A DNA stretch of 16,545 nt, from positions 1 through 16,545 of the forward strand of contig CAMPGT010000057.1 of assembly GCA_946885665.1 (NCBI GenBank), in the 5' to 3' direction. Shown one piece after another: positions 9,038-16,057 of this stretch. A model generated the notes under the pieces. The model worked only from the letters and a program-made list of their open reading frames with translations. It had not been told where the DNA came from and made no database searches. The stretch comes from an uncultured Chitinophagaceae bacterium (GTDB lineage Bacteria; Bacteroidota; Bacteroidia; Chitinophagales; Chitinophagaceae). Numbering within the stretch: position 1 is the first letter of the stretch; every line of letters starts with the position of its first letter. A program made the position numbers and the translations under genes.

Positions 9038-9083
9038 CTCCCTTTTTAGCTTCGCAGGGAGATGGGCAAACATCTCCCTTTTT
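9038..9083. repeat. Ten-base direct repeat CTCCCTTTTT offering an alternative stem partner
   Basis: CTCCCTTTTT occurs at 9038-9047 and again at 9074-9083. The single GGGAG at 9057-9061 can pair with either CTCCC, so the long hairpin (9057-9078) and a shorter one (9038-9061) exclude each other. Both pairings are visible by eye on either strand. Whether they matter for expression is unknown. Confidence 0.45.
9057..9083 (+). terminator. Perfect 8-bp stem-loop with T-tract (terminator-like on the plus strand)
   Basis: GGGAGATG (9057-9064), loop GGCAAA, CATCTCCC (9071-9078), then TTTTT (9079-9083). On the plus strand this has the full form of a Rho-independent terminator, though no plus-strand gene lies upstream, so it would only stop antisense reads into fecR. 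On the minus strand, the direction of fecR-to-susC transcription, the same stem forms but lacks a U-tract, so there it would be a leader structure or RNA-stability element rather than a simple terminator. Confidence 0.5.
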
Positions 9084-9130
9084 GTATGGCTATTTTTCTA
9101 TGTCATAGGCAATCGTTTGGGGTTGACAAA

Positions 9131-10168
9131 TTATTTTGATATCAATACTTCATCATTTTTAATGGCATAATTGAATGCGGAGGCGATTTTCATCGCCTGC
9201 AGCGTTTGCTCGAGGGTTTCTTTTTCGATCACACCGGAAAATCGTTTCGACGTGATGGCCGAATCGCGAAAATGAATGGTTACGGCATACCAGCTCTCCA
9301 GCTTGGGCGCCAGCTCTTCGAACGTTTCGTTATTGAACTGCAGCTTTTTCTTCATCCACACGGTTTCGGGAAGTACTTCATGTACATCTTTATGGAGGCG
9401 GGTGATGGTGTAAAGCGAATTGTCTTCCTTATTTTCCGGAATTTCAGTGTATGCCGGCGGAGTAATGGGAAAGATAATTTTCTCGTTGGGGCGCACGAGT
9501 ATCTTGCGCTCAGGGTCCTGGTCGGTAGTGATTTCGATGAGCCCGCGTATCAGTGCCGTTTCAATATTTTTTTGCCCCGGGTATGCCTTAACGTTGAAGG
9601 CGGTTCCCTTTACCGTTATGTTGATCGGGCCGGTATGAATGATGAAAGGGCGTTCGGTGTTTCTGACCACATCAAAAAATGCTTCGCCACTCAGTTGCAC
9701 CTCGCGGTTTTTCTTTCCAAACTCGTCTGAGTTATAAGTGAGCTGGCTACTGCCGTTGAGCCATACCTGCGTACCGTCGGGCAGCTCAATTTTTGTTTTC
9801 GAAAGGGGTTCGGTGGTGATCCTGTTTTGGATATTCGCTGCAACATCGCCAGATGGTATGGTTCTGTTGAAATAAAATAGCACCGTTGTGGCAACGATTG
9901 CCGTAATGGCAGCGGCCGCCATCCATGGTTTCATGGCCAATACGCGGGAGGGCCGGTTGATGCGGTTTTGAATACGGTTCCAGGTATCGCTGCCCGGGTT
10001 CATTTCGGGCAGTGACCGGAGTGGTGTTTCCCACACCTTGTCCATAATTTCATTGGTAACGGTTCCGGGAGTATCGCGCACCAATTCCTCCAGCTCAGCA
10101 AGTTCGTCAGCATTTAACTCGTCTGTTTTTTTCTTTGCCAGCAGTTCCCAGATTCTTTCTGAATTCAT
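9131..10168 (-). CDS. FecR-family anti-sigma factor (FecR plus DUF4974 domains)
   Basis: The 345-aa single-pass inner-membrane regulator has a cytoplasmic N-terminal part (1-80) containing an acidic stretch DELNADELAELEELV, one transmembrane helix (~82-100), a periplasmic FecR domain (~113-215, with KIELPDGTQVWLNGSS, GEAFFDVVRN and GTAFNVKAYPG) and a C-terminal DUF4974 domain (~274-345, LQFNNETFEELAPKL). In the FecIRA model, the N-terminus holds the sigma factor and the C-terminus reads the STN domain of the ligand-loaded receptor. It lies 56 bases after the ECF sigma gene and upstream of a SusC carrying an STN domain, so all three parts of the signalling chain are present. Its length is normal for the family and no defect is seen. 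Confidence 0.95.
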   Translation of the reverse strand: MNSERIWELLAKKKTDELNADELAELEELVRDTPGTVTNEIMDKVWETPLRSLPEMNPGSDTWNRIQNRINRPSRVLAMKPWMAAAAITAIVATTVLFYFNRTIPSGDVAANIQNRITTEPLSKTKIELPDGTQVWLNGSSQLTYNSDEFGKKNREVQLSGEAFFDVVRNTERPFIIHTGPINITVKGTAFNVKAYPGQKNIETALIRGLIEITTDQDPERKILVRPNEKIIFPITPPAYTEIPENKEDNSLYTITRLHKDVHEVLPETVWMKKKLQFNNETFEELAPKLESWYAVTIHFRDSAITSKRFSGVIEKETLEQTLQAMKIASAFNYAIKNDEVLISK

Positions 10169-10224
10169 ATGCAGCTATAAACACGCAATGCATGGCAATA
10201 CCCCCAAAGCGATGGTAAAATAAT

Positions 10225-10791
10225 TTACCGCATGATCCTGACCGGGGAAATAGCGATCGTCGCCGCCCTGTGCATGGCCTTCAGGGCGATGCCCATCTGG
10301 TTCTCTACTGTTTTGGCGCTGATGCCTAAAAGATCGGCAACGTCCCTGTATTTTAGTCCGTCTTCTTTTACCAGTTTGAAGACGAGCCGACAGCGCGGCG
10401 GCAGGTCGTTAATGGCCTGGTTGATTTGCTGCATCAGCTCCGTAGAGATCATCAACTGCTCGGGATTGCAGTCGAGCTGGTAATAAGGAAGCGTCAGCTC
10501 GTCCAGGTCGATGTGCCTGATGTTTTTGCGTTTGCGATGGTAGTTGAAACTGATGTTCCGGGTAGTAACATAGAGGTACCATGTAAGGTTTTCTATTTTT
10601 GCAATACGCGCTCTCCTGAGCCATACTTTAATGAATACATCCTCCACGATTTCCTCTGCGAGCTCTCTGGAATGAATGATGGCAAACGCAAACTGGAAGA
10701 GCTTTCCACCGAATTGGGTGTAGAGTTCCTTCAATGCTGACTGGTCATTGCCGGCAAGACGTTTTTGTACATCGTGTAAGGCACTTAACAT
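10225..10791 (-). CDS. RNA polymerase ECF sigma-70 factor (Bacteroidota FecI-like)
   Basis: The 188-aa product has sigma region 2 at about residues 20-90 (LYTQFGGKLFQFAFAIIHS, then ELAEEIVEDVFIKVWLRR, then WYLYVTTRNISFNYHRKRK) and region 4 at about 125-178, with the helix-turn-helix LKYRDVADLLGISAKTVENQ. No extra domains are present, as expected for the FecI-like family expanded in Bacteroidota. It is the first gene of the minus-strand block and precedes its FecR partner. It most likely drives the SusC promoter in the fecR-susC gap once the glycan is sensed, and may also act on the divergent plus-strand gene; both targets are inferred. ATG 10791 is the first start in frame and gives the usual N-terminus (MLSALHDVQKRLAGNDQSA). 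Confidence 0.95.
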   Translation of the reverse strand: MLSALHDVQKRLAGNDQSALKELYTQFGGKLFQFAFAIIHSRELAEEIVEDVFIKVWLRRARIAKIENLTWYLYVTTRNISFNYHRKRKNIRHIDLDELTLPYYQLDCNPEQLMISTELMQQINQAINDLPPRCRLVFKLVKEDGLKYRDVADLLGISAKTVENQMGIALKAMHRAATIAISPVRIMR

Positions 10792-10854
10792 ACGTGATCA
10801 CCTGTGAAGAACAATCACCAATGCTAATTTTTTAATTTGAATCGGCAAAAAAAA

Positions 10855-10887
10855 AATCTTTAGCTGAGCTGAATGTTATCATTCAAA
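10855..10887 (-). promoter_or_regulatory. Weak promoter candidate for the sigma-factor operon, overlapping a small dyad
   Basis: On the minus strand TTTG (10887-10884) is followed after 21 bases by TAAAGATT (10862-10855). The -33 element and the TA of the -7 element match; the TTTG half of the -7 element does not. The spacer contains the inverted repeat GAATG/CATTC (10871-10884), which could be a regulator site or chance. Confidence 0.2.
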
Positions 10888-10919
10888 AGATCGTCCTATA
10901 CAGCAGGTTTACAAAAAAC

Positions 10920-10950
10920 TTTGAACCAGATGTCGCTAAATTGATTTTTG
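10920..10950 (+). promoter_or_regulatory. Candidate Bacteroidota housekeeping promoter for the secreted esterase gene
   Basis: TTTG (10920-10923) is followed after 19 bases by GATTTTTG (10943-10950). The Bacteroidota consensus is TTTG, 19-21 bases, TAnnTTTG; here only the first T of the -7 box differs (G). Transcription would begin near 10957, about 185 bases before the preferred ATG at 11142. The match was found by eye and not scored against the background. Confidence 0.4.
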
Positions 10951-11141
10951 CGTATTACCTTAGCGCACCTGCACAGTTTCCCTTATCCTGGCGATGACCT
11001 GCCTTAACATCATCCTTCCTTCATCTTAGTAAAGACCGGACCAAAGAAGGTTAATGCGTTTAAGTAGTTAACGGGAACGCTACCTGGCGTATCTGTATCC
11101 GCTTGCATGATCCTGAACTTGTTTTCAAGCAGTCCGTTTAT

Positions 11142-14100
11142 ATGAAGAGAATCTTATTTACCGGGATTTACCTTATCCTCGCCGGCGGCTTCATTGAAGC
11201 GCAAAACGTATTTGATCCGAACGATCCGATAGTGCGGATCAACCTCAGCCGGCCATTAGGCAGCCCCGAACATCCCGACGAGTCCATCCCCGGACTTCAA
11301 AAATGGGTAAGTACCCCAAACAATGCTGTCAGCACGGGCTATTATACCTTCGACGCCTCTTCCTACAAACAATATTTCATCAACCTCAACGGAGCCAAGG
11401 TGCCCTTCCGGTTGAAGTTTCCGAAAAGCTATAATAATCCTGACAGCGCATCTAAACGCTACCCGGTCAATGTGTTTCTGCATGGCGGGATTGAAGTAGG
11501 CTGTCCAACAAACGGCGGCATATACAACAACGAAAAACACCTGTGGATCGGTGCCGAACAATTTCGCGACTGGGCCGACCAGGGAAAATTCGACGGATTT
11601 ATATTGTTCCCTCAATATATCATCAGCAGCAAGGGCTGTTTTGCCGCATGGGCCACTGCCCCATCGGGCAATCTCGCTGCCATCATTGCCATGATCGATT
11701 CCATGGCGAAATATGCCCGCGCCGATATCGACCGGGTGGTGGTAGACGGACTTTCGGGCGGCGGATATGGAGCCTGGCGCATGGCAGATGCTTACCCACA
11801 ACGGGTTGCCAAAATACTGCCCTCGGCGGCTGCCGGATCGGTTAACAACAGGGCCCGCTTTATACACATCCCCATCTGGTTTGCTACCGGCGGTAAGGAC
11901 CCGGATCCTTCACCCGCCCAGGCCCAGTACACGCTCACAAAATTACGGGAGTCGGGAGCGGACGTTAAATACACCATGTTCCCCGATCGCGGTCACTCGG
12001 TTTGGTTCCAGCACTGGGCCGAACCAGGTTTTGTGGAAGAATGGAGCACGGCCCATAAAGCGAACCCACTCGTGTTCTTCCAGCGCAGTGAATTTTGCAA
12101 GGAAGAAGACGTTGACGCGAAACTCGGGCTTACCCCCGGCTTTTACGCCTACGAATGGCAGCGCGATGGCGTTACGATCGCCATGAGTACAAATGCGGTT
12201 AATGAGGTGCTAAACGATGAGGCGGTAAGATCATTTACCGGCAATGAGATCACCATCGGCAGGTATGGCACTTACCGCGCCCGCTTTAAACGAAAGGCGT
12301 CATCGGATTGGTCGGACTGGTCGATAAAGCCGGCTGTGATCACCACCATGAGCACCACGCAAACACAGCCGATACAAATTGACGGCATGCACAGCCGGGT
12401 ACTGCCCGCACTTGATGGCAGCACCACGGTGCCTTTGACACTTGCTTCGGGCTTTACAAATTACCAATGGTACCGGGTAGATGAGGATACCCTTGTGGCC
12501 ACCAGCCAGGTTTACAATGCAACCCCCGGCGTGTACAAGGCGAGGTATGAGGAACAATATGGCTGCGGAACCAAATTCTCTCCAAACTATACCGTAATCG
12601 ATGCCAACGGCACACCGAAACCCGATCCTGCAACTGAACTGACAGCGGTGCCGCAGTCGCAAAACAGCATTCGGCTGAATTGGGTGCGCGGCAGCGGTCA
12701 AAATGGATTTGAAGTGTACAGGAGTACTGCCGACGGCGGCGCCTACGCATTTGTCCGGCTTGTTGCAGGCAGTGTTAACACGTTTACGGATACCGGTCTC
12801 GTTAAGAATACCCTGTATCGCTATCGCGTGCGGGCGGTGAGTGCAACAGGCGCCGCAACAGGAAGTAATGAAGCGACCGTAAAAACATTAATCGACAACG
12901 AGCCGCCAACGCCTCCTTCGGCGCTGGCCTACCAGGTAAGCACGCCAACCGCGGTCAAATTAACCTGGCGCCCCGCCACCGATAACAAGGCTGTGGTGCG
13001 TTATGATATTTATGTGAATGGCCGCAAATTGTACACGGCTCAGGAAAGCGGATTTATCGTTCAGCACCTCGACAGCATTGCCGCTTACACTTTTGTGGTA
13101 CGGGCCGTTGACGCGGCAGAAAATATGTCCGCGCCGAGCAACCAGGTTACCTATCTGCCGGAAGGCGCAGAAGCAGGTAATATTCCCGGCATACCCGCTG
13201 ATGTTGCGGCAGAAGCCATGGCCAACGACAAAATAAGTATTACCTGGGCAGACACGACTTCGAACGAAACCGGTTTTGAAGTGGTGCGCTCCACTGCATT
13301 AAATGGAACTTATGTTCCGGTTGCGACTGTCGCTGCCAATCAAACGAATTATGTCGATGCCGGGCGCAATACCGATACAAGATACTATTATCGCGTGCGG
13401 GCAATAAACGCTAACGGTGAAAGTGCATTCAGTGCAACAGTTGATGCGCGTACACCTGCTGCGCCTGATACACCCGGCGCACCGGAGCATCTTACTCAGG
13501 AAGCAGGAGCCACCGGTTCCGTTTCACTGACGTGGGAAGATCATTCGGACAACGAAACCACTTACGAAGTGTATCGCTCTGCCGATAGCACAACGTTCAC
13601 CAAAATTGCAACGCTTCCTGCCAACAGTAATGCCTATACGAACGTGGATCTGACTGATTTCACCACCTACTATTATTATGTGGTCGCCACTAATAACGCG
13701 GGGTCCGGTGCGAAAAGTAATACGCTTGTCGTCAGGGCAGGCAACAATGCACCGGTTATTACGGGTCTGCAAGATGTGCTGGTAAAAGCGACAACAAGCA
13801 CAAACATGCCGTTTACAGTTACCGATGATGCGGGCGACGTGGTAACAGTAACATTGCAAAGCAATCCGGGATTTGTGTCACTCCAGGGCGGCGGCGCCAA
13901 TTATGTTTTAAAAATCAGTCCCGACAGGGAAAAAGCCGGAACCTACAGCGTAGTTGTCACCGCAAAAGACAATTACAACAAAGTTACCGCCGACACCGTG
14001 TCGATATTTGTAGGCGATCAGCAAACCCGGTCCGTATTGGTGAGCTTTGGCAACGGCAGCGTACAGGCCGGAAGGTTCTGGAACACCTGGTCGAACGCTC

Positions 14101-15857
14101 CTTCAGATAGTGCCGTTTTAAGTGGAGTAAAAGATGAGTTGGGTATCGCCACCTCCATGAGCATCACAGCTGTTAACCGGTGGGACAGCATCACCACCAT
14201 GGGCCACATCTCTGGAAATAATTCCGGTATTGTACCCGACCAGGTATTGCAAACAGGTTGGAGGGACACTGCCAATGCAAAAGAGCTGCTTATTTCCGGG
14301 CTGGATCCGTCAAAACAATACAACCTGGTTTTTGTGGGAAGCCAGAACGAAGGCATCAATGCCGAAGCGCAATACACCTCGGGCAGCCAAACCGCACACC
14401 TGAATGCGCGATACAACACGAACCAGGCCGCAACGCTCAGTTCGCTGATACCTGTAAACGGACAAATTGCTGTAAGGATCAGCCGCATGGGATCAAGTCC
14501 GGTATTGTACCTGAATGGCCTCGTGATCCAGGAATATGAACAGTCGGTGCTCATGCTGAGCCCCGATAACCTTTACGGGGAAGCGTTGGACAGATCGACA
14601 GTAAAACTTACGTGGTCCGACAGAACAAATAAAGAAGCTGCGGCTGATGGATATGAATTGGGAAGAGCAACCGATTCGCTGTTTTCACAAAACGTCCATT
14701 GGATTTACCTTCCCGCCAGCACTGTGGAATACAGGGATACAGGTTTGGATGCCAACACAGAATACTGGTATGCGGTGCGTGCAAAAAATGGTTCGGATCA
14801 TTCAGCATTCAGCAGGCGCATACATGTTACCACCCCGGAATCAATAGTGTATGTGAATTTCAACGTAACAGTTGCTGATGCACCGGCGCCATGGAACAAT
14901 CTTAGAACACTGCCGCTGTCAACTTTCACCGCGCCCAATCTCAAGGATCAATCGGGTAAAGCCACCAGCATGGCGCTTACGCTTGAAAAAATATTCGAGG
15001 GAGAATTTACGGGAGGTGTGAACACCGAAAACAACAGTGGCGTTGTTCCCGACAATGTGCTGACGGCGAACTATTGGCTGGATAACGAACAGTTAAGTGA
15101 GTTCCGCTTATCGGGACTTAATCATGGAAAGCATTACAGGGTAGGTTTCATCGGAAGTTCGTCGCCGAGGGAGTGGCCCAAAGGAAATTATACGGCAAAA
15201 TATAGTGTGCACGACCGGGCGGTTTACCTGAATTCATGGGAGAACAGCACCAAGGTTGTGTATATTGATGACATTGCCCCGGATCCCGATGGCAAGTTAA
15301 TGCTGGACTTCTCGACGGCACCGGAGGGTAAATATGGATTCAACTCGGGAATAATCATCCAGGAGTACAGTTTCAACCCCGATGAACCGATCGATACGAT
15401 CGCTAATCCTAATCCGCCCGACACAGTCATTAATCCTAAACCACCAGATACACCGGTCAATCCCAATCCTCCGGACACTACTGTTACTAATCCCCCGGAT
15501 ACTACCGGTAATCCTAATCCTAACCCTCCGGATACCACCGTTAATCCTGATCCTCCCGACACGGATACCATTCCGGTGGACAGTGTACCGGACGATCGGC
15601 TGGTTGCCTATCCGAATCCGTTTGGCGGGGAGGTGAGGTTCATGTTCGACAACCACCAGGCTACGGATAAGTTAACGCTGGAGATATACGACAGTTATGG
15701 GCGGATCACCTACCGGCAAAACATCGGTACGCGACCGGCAGGTAAGAATGTTATTGTCGTGAATGCGATAGCCGCGAAATTAAAAACGGGGTTATACATT
15801 GCGACGCTGAAGGTCAATGGAAAAGTATATCAGTCAGTAAAAATCGTACGACGATAA
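11142..15857 (+). CDS. Giant secreted alpha/beta-hydrolase (putative esterase) with FN3 array, duplicated C-terminal module and T9SS sorting domain
   Basis: The product is 1571 aa from Met at 11142, chosen because a clean signal peptide (MKRILFTGIYLILAGGFIEA) starts there; an in-frame ATG at 11103 would add 13 residues. The catalytic domain (~75-300) has FLHGG, a nucleophile elbow GLSGG with Ser205, Asp253 or Asp255 as acid, and His285 in DRGHSVW, as in PHB-depolymerase/CE1-like esterases. Then come an Ig-like region (~310-490), four FN3 domains (495-583, 586-672, 680-771, 776-866), a cadherin/Ig-like domain (868-958), a module A1 (963-1133), FN3 number five (1139-1232), a related module A2 (1235-1410), a Pro/Asp/Thr linker (1415-1477) and a T9SS type A sorting domain (1485-1571, starting LVAYPNPFGGEVRF). 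It is probably exported by T9SS and attached to the surface or released. Transcription diverges from the PUL, so removal of ester groups (such as acetyl or feruloyl) from the same glycan is plausible but unproven. Confidence 0.88.
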   Translation: MKRILFTGIYLILAGGFIEAQNVFDPNDPIVRINLSRPLGSPEHPDESIPGLQKWVSTPNNAVSTGYYTFDASSYKQYFINLNGAKVPFRLKFPKSYNNPDSASKRYPVNVFLHGGIEVGCPTNGGIYNNEKHLWIGAEQFRDWADQGKFDGFILFPQYIISSKGCFAAWATAPSGNLAAIIAMIDSMAKYARADIDRVVVDGLSGGGYGAWRMADAYPQRVAKILPSAAAGSVNNRARFIHIPIWFATGGKDPDPSPAQAQYTLTKLRESGADVKYTMFPDRGHSVWFQHWAEPGFVEEWSTAHKANPLVFFQRSEFCKEEDVDAKLGLTPGFYAYEWQRDGVTIAMSTNAVNEVLNDEAVRSFTGNEITIGRYGTYRARFKRKASSDWSDWSIKPAVITTMSTTQTQPIQIDGMHSRVLPALDGSTTVPLTLASGFTNYQWYRVDEDTLVATSQVYNATPGVYKARYEEQYGCGTKFSPNYTVIDANGTPKPDPATELTAVPQSQNSIRLNWVRGSGQNGFEVYRSTADGGAYAFVRLVAGSVNTFTDTGLVKNTLYRYRVRAVSATGAATGSNEATVKTLIDNEPPTPPSALAYQVSTPTAVKLTWRPATDNKAVVRYDIYVNGRKLYTAQESGFIVQHLDSIAAYTFVVRAVDAAENMSAPSNQVTYLPEGAEAGNIPGIPADVAAEAMANDKISITWADTTSNETGFEVVRSTALNGTYVPVATVAANQTNYVDAGRNTDTRYYYRVRAINANGESAFSATVDARTPAAPDTPGAPEHLTQEAGATGSVSLTWEDHSDNETTYEVYRSADSTTFTKIATLPANSNAYTNVDLTDFTTYYYYVVATNNAGSGAKSNTLVVRAGNNAPVITGLQDVLVKATTSTNMPFTVTDDAGDVVTVTLQSNPGFVSLQGGGANYVLKISPDREKAGTYSVVVTAKDNYNKVTADTVSIFVGDQQTRSVLVSFGNGSVQAGRFWNTWSNAPSDSAVLSGVKDELGIATSMSITAVNRWDSITTMGHISGNNSGIVPDQVLQTGWRDTANAKELLISGLDPSKQYNLVFVGSQNEGINAEAQYTSGSQTAHLNARYNTNQAATLSSLIPVNGQIAVRISRMGSSPVLYLNGLVIQEYEQSVLMLSPDNLYGEALDRSTVKLTWSDRTNKEAAADGYELGRATDSLFSQNVHWIYLPASTVEYRDTGLDANTEYWYAVRAKNGSDHSAFSRRIHVTTPESIVYVNFNVTVADAPAPWNNLRTLPLSTFTAPNLKDQSGKATSMALTLEKIFEGEFTGGVNTENNSGVVPDNVLTANYWLDNEQLSEFRLSGLNHGKHYRVGFIGSSSPREWPKGNYTAKYSVHDRAVYLNSWENSTKVVYIDDIAPDPDGKLMLDFSTAPEGKYGFNSGIIIQEYSFNPDEPIDTIANPNPPDTVINPKPPDTPVNPNPPDTTVTNPPDTTGNPNPNPPDTTVNPDPPDTDTIPVDSVPDDRLVAYPNPFGGEVRFMFDNHQATDKLTLEIYDSYGRITYRQNIGTRPAGKNVIVVNAIAAKLKTGLYIATLKVNGKVYQSVKIVRR
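12624..13739 (+). repeat. Array of four tandem FN3 domains inside the esterase gene
   Basis: Four units of about 90 codons each show the FN3 pattern: an LxW near the first third (IRLNWVRG, VKLTWRPA, ISITWADT, VSLTWEDH), then an (F/Y)EVYRS-like strand, and a Y-x-Y/F-x-V-x-A strand near the end (YRYRVRAVS, YTFVVRAVD, YYYRVRAIN, YYYYVVATN). The third and fourth units are the most alike (NETGFEVVRST and NETTYEVYRSA), suggesting a later duplication. They are probably spacers or carbohydrate-contact domains between the catalytic head and the C-terminal modules. Confidence 0.8.
14028..14540 (+). repeat. Module A, copy 1 (about 171 codons, esterase residues 963-1133)
   Basis: This unit begins VLVSFGNGS and ends LNGLVIQEYE. 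Landmarks shared with copy 2 in the same order: a Trp-Asn/Asn-Thr segment (FWNTWSNAP), GIATSMSIT, NNSGIVPDQVL, LLISGLDPSKQYNLVFVGS and LVIQEYE. The strand pattern suggests a beta-sandwich such as a carbohydrate-binding module, but I cannot name a family. Confidence 0.7.
14844..15371 (+). repeat. Module A, copy 2 (about 176 codons, esterase residues 1235-1410)
   Basis: This unit begins VYVNFNVTVADAPAPWNNL and ends IIIQEYSF. It repeats the landmarks of copy 1 with divergence: GKATSMALT, NNSGVVPDNVL, FRLSGLNHGKHYRVGFIGS and GIIIQEYS. It is separated from copy 1 by one FN3 domain, so the duplicated block may have been module plus FN3. No family name is claimed. Confidence 0.7.
15384..15572 (+). 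repeat. Pro/Asp/Thr-rich low-complexity linker of NPNPPDT-type units
   Basis: About 63 codons consist of imperfect repeats of Asn-Pro-(Asn/Lys/Asp)-Pro-Pro-Asp-Thr, for example NPNPPDTVINPKPPDT, with a shortened unit TNPPDTTG. The DNA repeats are degenerate (ccnccngayac with ncctaatcc), which fits selection on the protein. It is likely an extended wall- or surface-spanning linker before the T9SS signal. Confidence 0.8.
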
Positions 15858-16057
15858 GTGCTTCAATATTTAAAAAGTCCCGGCCAGATTATGTTTGAGC
15901 TTCGGATACCGTTGTATCAAAATAATTGAGTTTTTCTTTATATTGCTTCTGGGATTTATTGAACGTTAAGGCACCGTATGAAGTATCAGCAGACTTGCAC
16001 GTGATATTTATTCCACGCAGATTACCCATTATTTTAAACCCTACTAGCCCATTTTTG
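15858..16057. other. Intergenic gap between the esterase gene and the next exported protein
   Basis: Two hundred bases without a recognisable gene. No stem-loop with a T-tract was found after the esterase stop, so read-through into the next gene is possible. No clear TTTG/TAnnTTTG promoter was seen either. Confidence 0.4.

Larger units (their letters stand above)
8988..9130 (-). promoter_or_regulatory. Likely susC promoter and leader region
   Basis: This 143-base gap is the only sizeable gap between fecR and the long susC-to-CRTAC1 gene run, and so the natural site for the ECF-dependent promoter. Read on the minus strand, a TTTG (9130-9127) stands 19 bases before TATGACAT (9107-9100). It matches the -33 element and only the TA of the Bacteroidota -7 element TAnnTTTG, so it could be an ECF promoter with a different -10 or simply chance. 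Downstream of it lies a strong stem-loop and a repeat of ten bases. Confidence 0.35.
10792..11141. other. Divergent intergenic region between the sigma-factor gene and the giant esterase gene
   Basis: About 350 bases separate two genes transcribed away from each other, so promoters for both should lie here. It contains a run of ten A at 10847-10856, a short dyad GAATG-TTAT-CATTC (10871-10884) and a plus-strand promoter candidate (10920-10950). No coding frame with a recognisable product was found. The stretch 10957-11141 would be an untranslated leader of about 185 bases for the plus-strand gene; no riboswitch fold was recognised in it. Confidence 0.6.

Noticed and set aside
9206..9730. 174-codon open frame on the plus strand
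   Set aside because: It is antisense to fecR, whose FecR and DUF4974 domains are unmistakable.
11256..11867. 203-codon open frame on the minus strand
   Set aside because: It lies wholly opposite the catalytic domain of the plus-strand esterase, which shows clear motifs, and its translation resembles no protein family.
14018..14554. 178-codon open frame on the minus strand
   Set aside because: It is antisense to module A copy 1 of the esterase and has no family features.
15224..15571. Minus-strand frame rich in VSGGLGL repeats
   Set aside because: The repeats are just the reverse reading of the Pro/Asp/Thr linker codons; no signal or family features.
15384..15572. Possible CRISPR-like or satellite repeat
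   Set aside because: Units are short, imperfect, without spacers of even length, and stay in frame inside a coding linker.
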